In this document: in pieces, positions 1 through 7,569 of the stretch
Layout of the letters: each line of letters opens with the position of its first letter
Numbering within the stretch: position 1 is the stretch's first letter
Assembly (NCBI GenBank): GCA_903789415.1
Contig: CAIFEG010000020.1
Coordinates: 1-38,836, forward strand
Reading direction: 5' to 3'
DNA length: 38,836 bases
DNA from: an uncultured Eggerthellaceae bacterium
GTDB lineage: Bacteria; Actinomycetota; Coriobacteriia; Coriobacteriales; Eggerthellaceae
The notes under the pieces: model-generated
Databases searched by the model: none
The model's input: only the letters and a program-made list of their open reading frames with translations
Told to the model about the DNA's origin: nothing
Position numbers and translations under genes: made by a program

Positions 1-486
1 GCACAAAAAGAGGGCAAAGTTCGTGCAATCGGCCTGTCAAACTTCTCTCGCAAAAAGTTCCAAGAGGTTTTAGATGTTGCCGACGTCGTTCCCCAAGCTC
101 TGCAAGTAGAGATCAATCCACGTCAAAACCAGCACGAGATGAAAGAATGGTTAGCTCCAAAGGGCGTTGTTTTTGAAGGATGGTATCCATTGGGACATGG
201 CGATAAAGGCTTACTCGAGATGCCTGTCTTTGTAAATCTTGCTGAAAAATATGGCAAATCTCCTGCACAAATTGTCCTTCGCTGGGAAGTTCAAAGCGGC
301 GACGTGGTATTCCCGAAGACGCTCAATCCCGATCATATGAAGGCAAATCTTGATATTTTTAACTTCCAGCTAACCGATGACGAAATGGCAGAGATCAATG
401 CAATTCCGCAGAAGCCATACTACACGGTACCTGAAGAAACTCCTGACTTCGTTAAAGCCCCGGCAAATTTCGATCAGCAAAACTAA
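1..486 (+). CDS. Aldo/keto reductase, 3' part only (5' end outside window)
   Basis: The open frame enters from the window edge in frame 1 and ends at the TAA at 484-486, giving 161 codons. The visible part starts with the aldo/keto reductase strand-loop motif KVRAIGLSNF, where SNF precedes the NAD(P)-pocket region. It continues with QVEINP-like and IVLRWEVQSGDVVFPKT segments, the latter carrying the usual PKT/PKS cofactor-binding stretch. The catalytic Asp/Tyr/Lys/His would lie in the missing N-terminal half. The family reduces aldehydes and ketones with NADPH in the cytoplasm; no substrate can be inferred. A second family member follows after 97 bp on the same strand, so the two may be co-transcribed. 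There is no terminator-like hairpin between them. Confidence 0.93.
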   Translation, partial: AQKEGKVRAIGLSNFSRKKFQEVLDVADVVPQALQVEINPRQNQHEMKEWLAPKGVVFEGWYPLGHGDKGLLEMPVFVNLAEKYGKSPAQIVLRWEVQSGDVVFPKTLNPDHMKANLDIFNFQLTDDEMAEINAIPQKPYYTVPEETPDFVKAPANFDQQN

Positions 487-583
487 GTCCGAGAGCTCGA
501 TTCATTCGATAATTAATTCGTTTGAGAGCTAGATTCACATCACAATAGATACAGCTATTCACCAATATTTTTTAGGAGCAATC

Positions 584-1450
584 ATGGAATATACAACGTT
601 AAATAATGGCGTAAAGATGCCGATGCTGGGCTTTGGCGTGTTCCAAATCCCCGCAGACCAGACAGAGCAAGTTACCCTTGATGCACTTTCGACGGGCTAT
701 CGTTTGCTGGATACGGCACAAGCATATGGAAATGAAGAAGCAGTGGGCAATGCAGTCAAAAAGAGCGGTATTCCTCGCGATGAAATCTTCATTACCGACA
801 AGATCTGGGTGAGCAATTTCACTGAAGATCGTGCCGCAGCTTCAATTGATGAGTCATTGAAAAAGCTTCAAACAGACCACATTGATTTGATGCTTTTACA
901 CCAAGCATATGGAGACTATCACGGAGCTTGGCGCGCACTGGAAAAAGCATACAAAGATGGTAAAGTCCGCGCTATTGGTGTTTCAAATTTTGATCCTATT
1001 CGTCTTATCGATATGGCAGGCCTTGCTGAAATTAAGCCAGCAGTAAATCAGGTTGAGACTCATCCATTTTGGCAGCAAAAACCTGCTCACAAAGTCATGG
1101 AAGAGCTAGGAATTCAGCATATGGCTTGGTCACCTTTTGCAGAGGGTCAACAAAATATCTTCCATAATCCTGTGTTAGAAGAAATTGGCCAAGCACATGG
1201 CAAGACTCCTGCACAAGTTATTCTTCGCGCTTTAATTCAGCAAAACATTGTGGTTATTCCAAAATCGACTCATAAGAATCGTATGGAGCAGAACTTCGAT
1301 GTGTTGGATTTCTCGTTAACTGATGAAGAACTTCAAAAGTTTGGCACACTTGATGGTGGAAAATCCCTTATTTTTGACCACTCCGATCCGAAAACGATTA
1401 GCAGTTTAATCTCTGCAATCAAAACGCAAGCTGGCGGTCCTTTGTACTAA
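584..1450 (+). CDS. Aldo/keto reductase
   Basis: Complete 288-residue aldo/keto reductase, the usual family size. The four catalytic residues are all present and correctly spaced: D43, Y48, K73 and H106 (LLDTAQAYG, TDKIW, LLHQ). The SNF motif (VRAIGVSNF) and the cofactor-binding VIPKST segment follow. Sequence is closest in style to the bacterial 2,5-diketo-gluconate reductase/methylglyoxal reductase (AKR5) group, which uses NADPH to reduce small carbonyl compounds. Start ATG at 584 is backed by an AGGAG at 574-578. It is the second of two adjacent reductases and is followed by a strong hairpin terminator. The physiological substrate cannot be read from the sequence. Confidence 0.95.
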   Translation: MEYTTLNNGVKMPMLGFGVFQIPADQTEQVTLDALSTGYRLLDTAQAYGNEEAVGNAVKKSGIPRDEIFITDKIWVSNFTEDRAAASIDESLKKLQTDHIDLMLLHQAYGDYHGAWRALEKAYKDGKVRAIGVSNFDPIRLIDMAGLAEIKPAVNQVETHPFWQQKPAHKVMEELGIQHMAWSPFAEGQQNIFHNPVLEEIGQAHGKTPAQVILRALIQQNIVVIPKSTHKNRMEQNFDVLDFSLTDEELQKFGTLDGGKSLIFDHSDPKTISSLISAIKTQAGGPLY

Positions 1451-1516
1451 TTCGTGCCCTATCTGGTCAATTAGGTAATTGACTAATTGAATAATTGCGT
1501 ATACTTACCTTTAACG

Positions 1517-1557
1517 AAAACCCGTATAAACTGTACGTTTATACGGGTTTTACTTTT
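1517..1557 (+). terminator. Rho-independent terminator after the aldo/keto reductases
   Basis: A perfect 15-bp stem (1517-1531 pairing with 1537-1551, core CCCGTATAAAC/GTTTATACGGG) encloses a 5-base loop and runs into T-rich sequence. It starts 66 bp after the stop codon. The A-tract on the 5' side means it could also act on the opposite strand. Confidence 0.88.
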
Positions 1558-1620
1558 CTGAAATTCCATGTGTTGTAGAAACTTCCTAAGATCGATTTAG
1601 ATCGCAATAAAGGAGGCACA

Positions 1621-2316
1621 TTGAAAGGAAGAAAGACAATCGGACTTGTTTTGGCTGCGTGCACCATTTTGTTGTCACTCCATGCAATAACGGGTGCAAT
1701 GGTTCATGAAATTGTCGGAACTATACTTTTCGTTTGCATCGTTATTCATATCGTACAAAACAGAAAATTACTGTCCCCGCATTACGTGTTTAGTTCTTCG
1801 CGTGTTCAAACGCAACAACGAATTAATTTTGTTATTGCCTACGTGATGATTATTTCAATAATCATTATGGTTTTCTCTGGGGTAATTTCCTCAACAACAC
1901 TGTATGGGTCAATCCGCATCCCTGGACTAACTTCTCTTTCAAGAACCCTTCATCTTACCTTCTCATGGTTCCTACCAGCCTTATTTGCCTTGCATTTTGG
2001 GATGAACAGTAGGCATATAATTCCGCGGAAGAAAACGATTTTGCAATCAACAGGCGCTTTAGAAGGTGGCTTGCCTCAAGGTGGCTTGCCTCGTTCTAAA
2101 AACCAACAAGGCAGCACAATTGCCAAATGTATCGTTTCAGTTGTGATTGCACTTTATGGTGCGTACGGTCTTGTCGTTAATATCATCATCCCGTATGGAG
2201 CCATGCATATGGGTTTTGAATATCTTCCCTCAACCCCCATTTGGCTCTACATCGTGCAAATTTTATCTGAGCTGTATCTTTTCTTTATTCTTGGGAGGCT
2301 TTTGCACAACCGATGA
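1621..2316 (+). CDS. DUF4405-like multi-helix membrane protein (probable b-type haem or redox membrane subunit)
   Basis: 231 residues starting at TTG 1621, chosen because AAAGGAGG sits just upstream and no ATG is nearby. About six hydrophobic helices are visible (roughly residues 6-25, 29-46, 68-91, 108-128, 168-193, 206-228). Histidines lie inside or at the ends of helices (H21, H29, H42, H111, H124, H132), a pattern typical of cytochrome-b-like DUF4405 proteins. That family is commonly found beside extracytoplasmic flavoproteins. Here the next gene, 98 bp downstream, encodes a lipid-anchored flavodoxin, so I infer electron transfer across the membrane to that flavodoxin. A perfect tandem duplication of 15 bp (2063-2077 and 2078-2092) adds a GGLPQGGLPR segment to the cytoplasmic/linker region. 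Haem binding is inferred, not shown. Confidence 0.72.
   Translation: MKGRKTIGLVLAACTILLSLHAITGAMVHEIVGTILFVCIVIHIVQNRKLLSPHYVFSSSRVQTQQRINFVIAYVMIISIIIMVFSGVISSTTLYGSIRIPGLTSLSRTLHLTFSWFLPALFALHFGMNSRHIIPRKKTILQSTGALEGGLPQGGLPRSKNQQGSTIAKCIVSVVIALYGAYGLVVNIIIPYGAMHMGFEYLPSTPIWLYIVQILSELYLFFILGRLLHNR
2063..2092 (+). repeat. In-frame 15-bp tandem duplication
   Basis: The unit AAGGTGGCTTGCCTC occurs twice back to back inside the DUF4405-like gene. Because it is five codons long it preserves the frame and only lengthens the loop between predicted helices 4 and 5. Confidence 0.85.
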
Positions 2317-2414
2317 TTTACCCTTTTCTATCTCAATATTTGATGTAGCTAAAACTTCGCAGGCACATATTCTTAAAGCATGCATTGACATGTGATGATC
2401 TAAGGAGATTAAAT

Positions 2415-3158
2415 ATGGCATTCATTTCAAGACGCAAATTCTTAGCCATTTCGGGCGTCAGTGCTTTATCCCTGTTTCTGGGAGCATGCTCAAGCGTAAA
2501 TGGACAAGATTCTGGAAGCTCAACCACGGGTACCTCGAGCAACTCAAGCTCGAGCTCAAATTCCTCAAACAGTTCCTCGAGCTCTTCCCCCTCCAGTTCT
2601 TCCTCTTCGAGCGAATCTACCACAAACGAAGAGCCACAGCATAAATCCCTTGTCGCTATTTTCTCCCGTGCAGGCGAAAATTATCAGGTTGGATATGTCT
2701 CAGAAGGAAACACCCAGATCCTTGCCGATCGAATTGCCGAGCAAACGGGAGCAGATACGTTTCAAATACAAACGGTCGATCCATACCCCGAGGAGTACAA
2801 TCCTACTCTTGACCGGGCTCAAGAAGAAAAAAATGAACGCGCTCGGCCGCAACTTACCGAAATCAGAGACATTTCTGACTACGACACAATTTATTTAGGC
2901 TATCCAATTTGGTGGGGCGATCTGCCAATGGCGGTCTATACCTACATCGAAAGTCAGAACTGGAATGGAAAAACGATTGCGCCATTCTGTACCAGCGCAG
3001 GAAGCGGATTAAACAATTCCGTTCAAACAATTCGCAATGAATGCCGAGGCGCCACGGTAACGCAAGGACTATATATCGACGGAGCTACCGCGCAAAACGA
3101 TCGCAATACAGTGAATACCCAAGTTGATGCGTGGCTCGGTCAAATAGGTGTGGCTTAG
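2415..3158 (+). CDS. Tat-exported flavodoxin lipoprotein
   Basis: 247 residues. Start ATG 2415 is preferred over the upstream in-frame ATG at 2385 because AAGGAG lies at 2402-2407 and the signal peptide begins here. The N-terminus carries a twin-arginine motif (SRRKFLA) followed by a hydrophobic core and a lipobox LGAC with C25, so the product should be exported folded and lipid-anchored. Residues about 33-75 are an almost pure Ser/Thr/Asn linker, presumably a flexible tether. From residue 78 a flavodoxin domain (Flavodoxin_4-like) follows, with an FMN-phosphate loop near residues 83-98, the YPIWWGDLPMAV segment around the isoalloxazine site and a TSAGSG stretch. Tat export fits a cofactor-loaded protein. 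It probably accepts electrons from the preceding membrane protein. A second protein of the same design lies at 34557-35213. Confidence 0.88.
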   Translation: MAFISRRKFLAISGVSALSLFLGACSSVNGQDSGSSTTGTSSNSSSSSNSSNSSSSSSPSSSSSSSESTTNEEPQHKSLVAIFSRAGENYQVGYVSEGNTQILADRIAEQTGADTFQIQTVDPYPEEYNPTLDRAQEEKNERARPQLTEIRDISDYDTIYLGYPIWWGDLPMAVYTYIESQNWNGKTIAPFCTSAGSGLNNSVQTIRNECRGATVTQGLYIDGATAQNDRNTVNTQVDAWLGQIGVA

Positions 3159-3182
3159 GTGAACTGAGCTCGGCGTACGGAC

Positions 3183-3216
3183 CTTGCCTGGTTAACCTGG
3201 CAAGCCATAGTTTTTC
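3183..3216 (+). terminator. Probable terminator after flavodoxin gene
   Basis: Hairpin CTTGCC (3183-3188) pairing with GGCAAG (3199-3204), followed shortly by a run of five Ts at 3211-3215. It lies 25 bp after the flavodoxin stop. Confidence 0.5.
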
Positions 3217-3342
3217 CTAAAAGAGTTCCCTAACTATCCTGACTATCCTCGCTATTTTTACTAACCTGGCCATCCTCAGTGATCCAAAAATTTCGCACCT
3301 GAGACTATTCATTTGTCAGGCGTGATGCCATAAAATTTCATA

Positions 3343-3379
3343 AGGCCATAGCACTTTCGGCTATGGCCTCTTTATTTGC
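3343..3379 (+). terminator. Hairpin, possible terminator or leader stem ahead of the CmpB-like gene
   Basis: A perfect 9-bp stem AGGCCATAG/CTATGGCCT (3343-3351 with 3361-3369) closes a 9-base loop and runs into CTTTATTT. It lies immediately before the ribosome binding site of the next gene. It may therefore be a second terminator for the flavodoxin unit or a leader hairpin. The rest of the 3159-3392 gap shows nothing else. Confidence 0.45.
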
Positions 3380-3392
3380 TTCAGGAGATGTT

Positions 3393-4313
3393 ATGGTACA
3401 GATACTGCTCTTAGTTTTGATGATTGGCCTTATTTGGCGTCTCATCCAGTATCTTTTCTACACCATCCAAGCTGATCGCATGCGTGGCAAGCTCTTTAAC
3501 GAAGCGCACGATACCGGCAAATTTGATCCTGAACTTGAAGCCGAATTCCAGCGAAGAAAAAATGAAAATTTCATCAAAGAGGCGAAAAAAGGGCGCCTTA
3601 CCCGCAAGCAGCGAAAGCAAATCCGTCAAATAGAATGGAAAGTTGCCGAGCATTACCTTAAATCCATGAAGATTGGTCCCTACCAATACATCTGGATTTT
3701 TGTTATCGCATCCGTTTTAGGTCTTCTGTTAGAAGAAGGCTGGATGTACATAAATTTTGGGATTCAAGAAAGTCGCGTTGGCCTCATCTGGGGGCCATTC
3801 TCTCCCCTCTATGGATTTGGCGCATGCATTATGACAGCTGCCTTGTGGCCACTCAGAAAACGTCCCGCATGGCAACTTTTTCTGATCTCTGCACTCATTG
3901 GTACCGTCGTCGAGCAGATTACTGGCTGGGGGATGGAAACGTTTGCACATGCAGCAAGCTGGAATTATCTTTCACTGCCCGACCATATAACCCAATGGAT
4001 CGCATGGCGCTTTATTATCATTTGGGGATTTTTAGGTCTTATATGGGTTAAAGTTGTCCTTCCTCCGCTGCTCTACACCATTGGGCGTTCATTTAGCCAC
4101 AAAGGACGCCTTGTTGCCGTCATTGTTTTAGCGGCATTTTTAACGCTCGACATGTGTATGACCCTTGCGGTATTTAACCGAAATACCGATCGTAATCAGG
4201 GAATTCCTGCACAAAATGGATTTGAATCTTGGATCGACGAACACTATGATGCCAAATTCATAGAATCACGGTTCCAAAATCTCACGATTAAAGATGAGCA
4301 ATACTTAAGCTAG
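3393..4313 (+). CDS. Putative ABC-transporter-type membrane protein, CmpB family (PF06541-like)
   Basis: 306 residues. ATG 3393 has AGGAG at 3383-3387. The upstream in-frame ATG at 3363 falls inside a hairpin stem with no binding site, so I reject it. A first helix (about 3-20) is followed by a charged cytoplasmic segment rich in Arg/Lys/Glu (about 30-85). Then comes the conserved block YQYIWIFVIASVLGLLLEE...WGPFSPLYGFGA, with further helices and a WIAWRFIIIWGFLG segment near the C-terminus. These are hallmarks of the bacterial family annotated as putative ABC transporter permease (CmpB); its true activity is unknown. No ATPase or binding protein is adjacent. The stop overlaps the acyl carrier protein gene on the other strand by 4 bp. 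Confidence 0.8.
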   Translation: MVQILLLVLMIGLIWRLIQYLFYTIQADRMRGKLFNEAHDTGKFDPELEAEFQRRKNENFIKEAKKGRLTRKQRKQIRQIEWKVAEHYLKSMKIGPYQYIWIFVIASVLGLLLEEGWMYINFGIQESRVGLIWGPFSPLYGFGACIMTAALWPLRKRPAWQLFLISALIGTVVEQITGWGMETFAHAASWNYLSLPDHITQWIAWRFIIIWGFLGLIWVKVVLPPLLYTIGRSFSHKGRLVAVIVLAAFLTLDMCMTLAVFNRNTDRNQGIPAQNGFESWIDEHYDAKFIESRFQNLTIKDEQYLS

Positions 4314-4600
4314 GACTTTGAGCTATCGTTTGAGCTTTCGCTGGGAACTGAAGCATTGTTTGCATATTTCATAACAGCGTCGACAAGTTCGCCCAACGTC
4401 GAGATGTTCTCCCACTCTTCTTCAGGAATGCGCATATTAAATTGGCCCTCGAGCTTACTTATGATGTAAATAAATTCCATTGAGTCTACGCCAATATCGG
4501 TATTCACAATGCTATTTTCATCCATCGACACCCCTTCAAGCTCGGGAGCGCATTGATGAATTGTTTGGATAACTTTCTTTTTTACGTCTTCCCTATTCAT
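4310..4600 (-). CDS. Acyl carrier protein, dedicated to the fatty-acid isomerase cluster
   Basis: 96 residues with the standard acyl carrier fold length plus a Ser/Asn-rich tail of about 14 residues. The phosphopantetheine attachment site is S40 in GVDSMEF, preceded by the acidic helix II surroundings (NTDIGVDS). A four-helix pattern is visible, with IPEEEWENISTLGELVDAV as the helix II-III region. It lies 21 bp downstream of the acyl-activating ligase gene, with AAGGA before its ATG, so it is very likely translated from the same transcript. It carries an acyl chain as a thioester; the most economical reading is that the neighbouring ligase loads it. It is not in a fatty acid synthase context, which suggests a specialised carrier. 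Confidence 0.9.
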   Translation of the reverse strand: MNREDVKKKVIQTIHQCAPELEGVSMDENSIVNTDIGVDSMEFIYIISKLEGQFNMRIPEEEWENISTLGELVDAVMKYANNASVPSESSNDSSKS

Positions 4601-4621
4601 AGGTATATTCCTTCTTATATC

Positions 4622-6031
4622 TTAAATACAGATCGCCCATCGCTGAAGCTTTCCGGTGGAAGATCTCGGTAGTTTCGAGCCATATTCGACAACCTTATAG
4701 AGTTGCTGAGAACGTTCGCGGTTACGATTAAATTGACGTAACGCCTGATTTGCCTGGTCGATATCGACGCCAAGCCCCACAACCAAAACTCCATGCCCAT
4801 TTTGCTTTATAACTGCTACTTCATTGCTCTTGAGCATTTCCGAAAGAATGCGTTCATATTGCGAACAAGGAATTTTTGTTCCATCAGGTAAGACTAAGAC
4901 ATCCGACATTCTTCCAACGATATGTAAAAATCCCTGTTCATCAATGGTTCCGAGGTCTCCAGTGTAGAACCATCCTTGTGCATCGACATGCGGATTGATT
5001 TTTAATCCATGAGTCATTTTCTTTATATAACCGCGCATAAGCGAAAGGGATTTTACTTTCACTTCGCCATTGTCTGAAATTTGGACCTGATTCCCCGGGC
5101 AAATTTCGAGAACAAACGGATCTCCTTGTGTCTGACTTAAGGCAACTCCGCTCCCTGTTTCAGTAAGACCATATCCAAGACGGACATCGATATGCCTGTC
5201 TCGAAGGTCTTGGATGAGTTGCCCATCGGGTGCAGCTGCGCCAATAAGCACACACTTAAGCTCATCATTAAGAGCAGAAGCTTTGAGTAAGTGAAAAATA
5301 ACAGCGGGAACGATAGGCAAAATAGTTGGTTGGAAAAACTTGCAATCATCGTAGATATGCCTGCGACCACCGCCTAAGGCGACACACGCACCATAGGCAA
5401 GTCCCCATAAAAGGCTGCATACAAAACCAAAAACATGAGAGAGGGGGATGATTGAAAGAAGTGTATCTGTAGGACCGCATGGCAAAACAGACTGACCACT
5501 CCAAGCAGCACTACATAATGCGCTGCTGCTCAGTACGACCGCTTTCCCTTGGGCTGAAGTTCCGGATGTAAAAAATATAAGATCCCCTTCGCATCCATCA
5601 GATGGCGCAGGATAGTCTGACCTCCGTACAGGCATTGAAGCAAAAACGGCATTCTTTAGCTCTTCACTTTGAGTTCCGCCTGCTGAAAACAAGGCATCTG
5701 CTGACGTTTCCACTGCTTCATGACGTAGTTTTTCTACCGAGGAAAGTTCATCACTTAAAACAATGGTATTTCCTGCCAAAACATCGGCAAAAATACGAAC
5801 AACAACTTCCTTTTTATGGGCGCATTTAATAAGCTCACACGAATAGTTGCTTCGCAAGCACCTTTTCGTTTCATCCTGAACTTCTCGGAAAAGCTCGTCA
5901 TACGTTATCGATTTTTTCTCATATGAATTCCGTGATGCGTCATTTTCCTCGCGCCATTCAAGCGCAGGATCATTGTTGCCTTTCCAGGTATCGACGAGAT
6001 CATGAAAATTTTTGAACATATACGCAGCCAT
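4622..6031 (-). CDS. Acyl-activating AMP-dependent synthetase/ligase
   Basis: 469 residues of the ANL superfamily, slightly short for a full acyl-CoA synthetase. The ATP P-loop signature FFTSGTSAQGK is at about residues 153-163. GYGLTETG, the A5-type motif, is near 290-297. YTGDLGTIDEQG and GRMSDV follow, and the C-terminal SSTGKLQRW carries the catalytic lysine. The first 150 residues are divergent, as expected for the substrate-binding part. It forms an acyl-adenylate from a carboxylic acid and transfers the acyl group to a pantetheine thiol. The adjacent acyl carrier protein gene (21 bp gap) makes that protein the likely acceptor. Start ATG 6031 has only a weak GGATGG ahead; ATG 6019 is an alternative. 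An intercistronic hairpin lies just upstream. Confidence 0.88.
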   Translation of the reverse strand: MAAYMFKNFHDLVDTWKGNNDPALEWREENDASRNSYEKKSITYDELFREVQDETKRCLRSNYSCELIKCAHKKEVVVRIFADVLAGNTIVLSDELSSVEKLRHEAVETSADALFSAGGTQSEELKNAVFASMPVRRSDYPAPSDGCEGDLIFFTSGTSAQGKAVVLSSSALCSAAWSGQSVLPCGPTDTLLSIIPLSHVFGFVCSLLWGLAYGACVALGGGRRHIYDDCKFFQPTILPIVPAVIFHLLKASALNDELKCVLIGAAAPDGQLIQDLRDRHIDVRLGYGLTETGSGVALSQTQGDPFVLEICPGNQVQISDNGEVKVKSLSLMRGYIKKMTHGLKINPHVDAQGWFYTGDLGTIDEQGFLHIVGRMSDVLVLPDGTKIPCSQYERILSEMLKSNEVAVIKQNGHGVLVVGLGVDIDQANQALRQFNRNRERSQQLYKVVEYGSKLPRSSTGKLQRWAICI

Positions 6032-6053
6032 AGCAATCCATCCATAATATCGT

Positions 6054-6085
6054 GGAGACTGTACAAAAAGTTTTGAACAGTCTCC
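6054..6085 (-). promoter_or_regulatory. Intercistronic hairpin between isomerase and ligase genes
   Basis: GGAGACTGT (6054-6062) pairs perfectly with ACAGTCTCC (6077-6085), and the interior holds CAAAA/TTTTG, which extends the stem. On the minus-strand transcript it sits 22 nt before the ligase start and has no U-tract after it. It therefore looks more like an RNA-stability or expression-balancing element than a terminator. Confidence 0.6.
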
Positions 6086-6113
6086 ATATTACAAGTGTTG
6101 CTAAATTATTTTT

Positions 6114-7472
6114 CTAGAAGAAGCGTTCAACAAGCTCACGAGAATATTCCGCGGTTTCATCCATATCGCCAAAGCTCATGATTTCGCCCGCATAATAGGT
6201 ATTCTTTTGGCCCTGCATAGCCTCAACTTTGTCATACCAACCATCTTGGTAATCCTTGGTGAAAATATGAGGGAAGTAATACCAAGATTTATCTTGCAGG
6301 ATCTTATCTGCAGGATTACCCATGGTCTTTAGGTCATCAAGAACGGTCTGTTTGCAGTCATCATATGGAATGACTGGTCGACCGCTGTGGTTGCGCAATG
6401 CATACGTAGTAAGGGCCTGATCTGGGTTATCCTTCCAGCGGCGGTAATAAACCATTAAATGCCCTACGCGATCTTCACTCATATTGTCAAAGATGTAATA
6501 AGAGATATCAGGGTAGTTTTCCGGCGTTGTTTGGAATGCAACAACATCGTAGCGTTCATACTCGATCTTAGAGAATAAATCACGCTCTTGATCTGTCGCA
6601 TCGAAGTACTCAGGCATATATTGAAGCGGCGCCGTAATAATGACTTTGTCATAATCTTCGGTCTTACCGTTAACCGTTACATGTACCCCTGAATCATCAC
6701 GAACAACTTGAGTAATATCGCAGTTGAGCCGTGCAGAATGCTCGAGCTTTTCATCAAGATGCTCCCAAATTGATTGGGTGCCTTCTTTCCATGTACACAA
6801 ATTGCATTTCAAGAAGTTAATCCATGTTATGAAATCAAAAAAATTCAAAACATAGGATGCAGGAATCTCATCAAAATAGCCATAGCCAAAAGCTGTAAAT
6901 GGGCCAATCCAAATGTCTTGCACCAATGGAACATCATTTTTTTCGCAGAATTCTCTAAACGGCAGCGCCAGATCCTTCAGGTTTGGATTCTCGCCTTCGA
7001 TATGTTCACGTTCAGGAGTTACCGCATCGCCTTCATACCGACCCTGTGCAATACCACGATGACCATTGACTTCATAACCCTTATATTTGGTTTCAAGCAA
7101 TTCTCCGAACTTCTTCAGCTGGTGCTTCATTTTTAGAAGCTCAGGAATCTTCGATGGATTTTTCTTTGGATCAAAAGGATCAACCACGTTCCCATCCAAG
7201 TCTTTATAGTTGCGGTTCAGCTTAGGACCGTCATGGGTAATGCCACAGAACTGCTCGACATCATGAACTGCATAGTAGGACGGCACACCCATAATGGCGC
7301 CCATCTCATAACGCTTTCCGTTGAAATGTGGTGAATTGCACTTACCACCAACATGGTCATTCTTCTCTAAGATCGTATAGTTGTGGTATCCCTTTTGCTC
7401 TAAATACATTCCTGCTGAAAGGCCTGCAGGACCGCCGCCGATGATACAAATCTTTTCATTTGTGTCAGCCAT
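6114..7472 (-). CDS. FAD-dependent polyenoic fatty acid (linoleate) isomerase homologue
   Basis: 452 residues. The N-terminus is an FAD Rossmann fold: IIGGGPAG at 10-17, acidic E36 ending strand 2, then VGGKC. The following stretches KRYEMGAIMGVPSY, IGPFTAFGYGYFDEIPASYV and the C-terminal TYYAGEIMSFGDMDE agree closely, as I remember it, with the flavoprotein polyenoic fatty acid isomerase of Cutibacterium acnes. That enzyme converts linoleic acid to trans-10,cis-12 conjugated linoleic acid. The C. acnes enzyme is about 424 residues; the extra length here is mainly an insertion of about 27 residues near position 143-170. ATG 7472 follows a strong AGGAGGG. The gene lies between an SRPBCC protein gene and an acyl-activating ligase gene on the same strand. 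The family call rests on remembered sequence, not a search. Confidence 0.85.
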   Translation of the reverse strand: MADTNEKICIIGGGPAGLSAGMYLEQKGYHNYTILEKNDHVGGKCNSPHFNGKRYEMGAIMGVPSYYAVHDVEQFCGITHDGPKLNRNYKDLDGNVVDPFDPKKNPSKIPELLKMKHQLKKFGELLETKYKGYEVNGHRGIAQGRYEGDAVTPEREHIEGENPNLKDLALPFREFCEKNDVPLVQDIWIGPFTAFGYGYFDEIPASYVLNFFDFITWINFLKCNLCTWKEGTQSIWEHLDEKLEHSARLNCDITQVVRDDSGVHVTVNGKTEDYDKVIITAPLQYMPEYFDATDQERDLFSKIEYERYDVVAFQTTPENYPDISYYIFDNMSEDRVGHLMVYYRRWKDNPDQALTTYALRNHSGRPVIPYDDCKQTVLDDLKTMGNPADKILQDKSWYYFPHIFTKDYQDGWYDKVEAMQGQKNTYYAGEIMSFGDMDETAEYSRELVERFF

Positions 7473-7485
7473 AATAATTCCCTCC

Positions 7486-7499
7486 TGATCATATGATCA
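7486..7499. promoter_or_regulatory. 14-bp perfect palindrome upstream of the isomerase gene
   Basis: TGATCATATGATCA abuts the ribosome binding site of the isomerase gene, inside the 97-bp gap after the SRPBCC gene. It could be a protein-binding operator or form a short RNA hairpin affecting translation of the isomerase. No function is shown. Confidence 0.4.
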
Positions 7500-7569
7500 A
7501 AAATCAAACGAAACATAAACTTGGCTTGAAACATTCCCTGTGTGAGGTACTCCCCTTGTACCTAGATTT

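Noticed and set aside
3363-3392. Upstream ATG start for the CmpB-like protein
   Set aside because: It is inside a perfect hairpin stem and lacks a ribosome binding site, while ATG 3393 has AGGAG.
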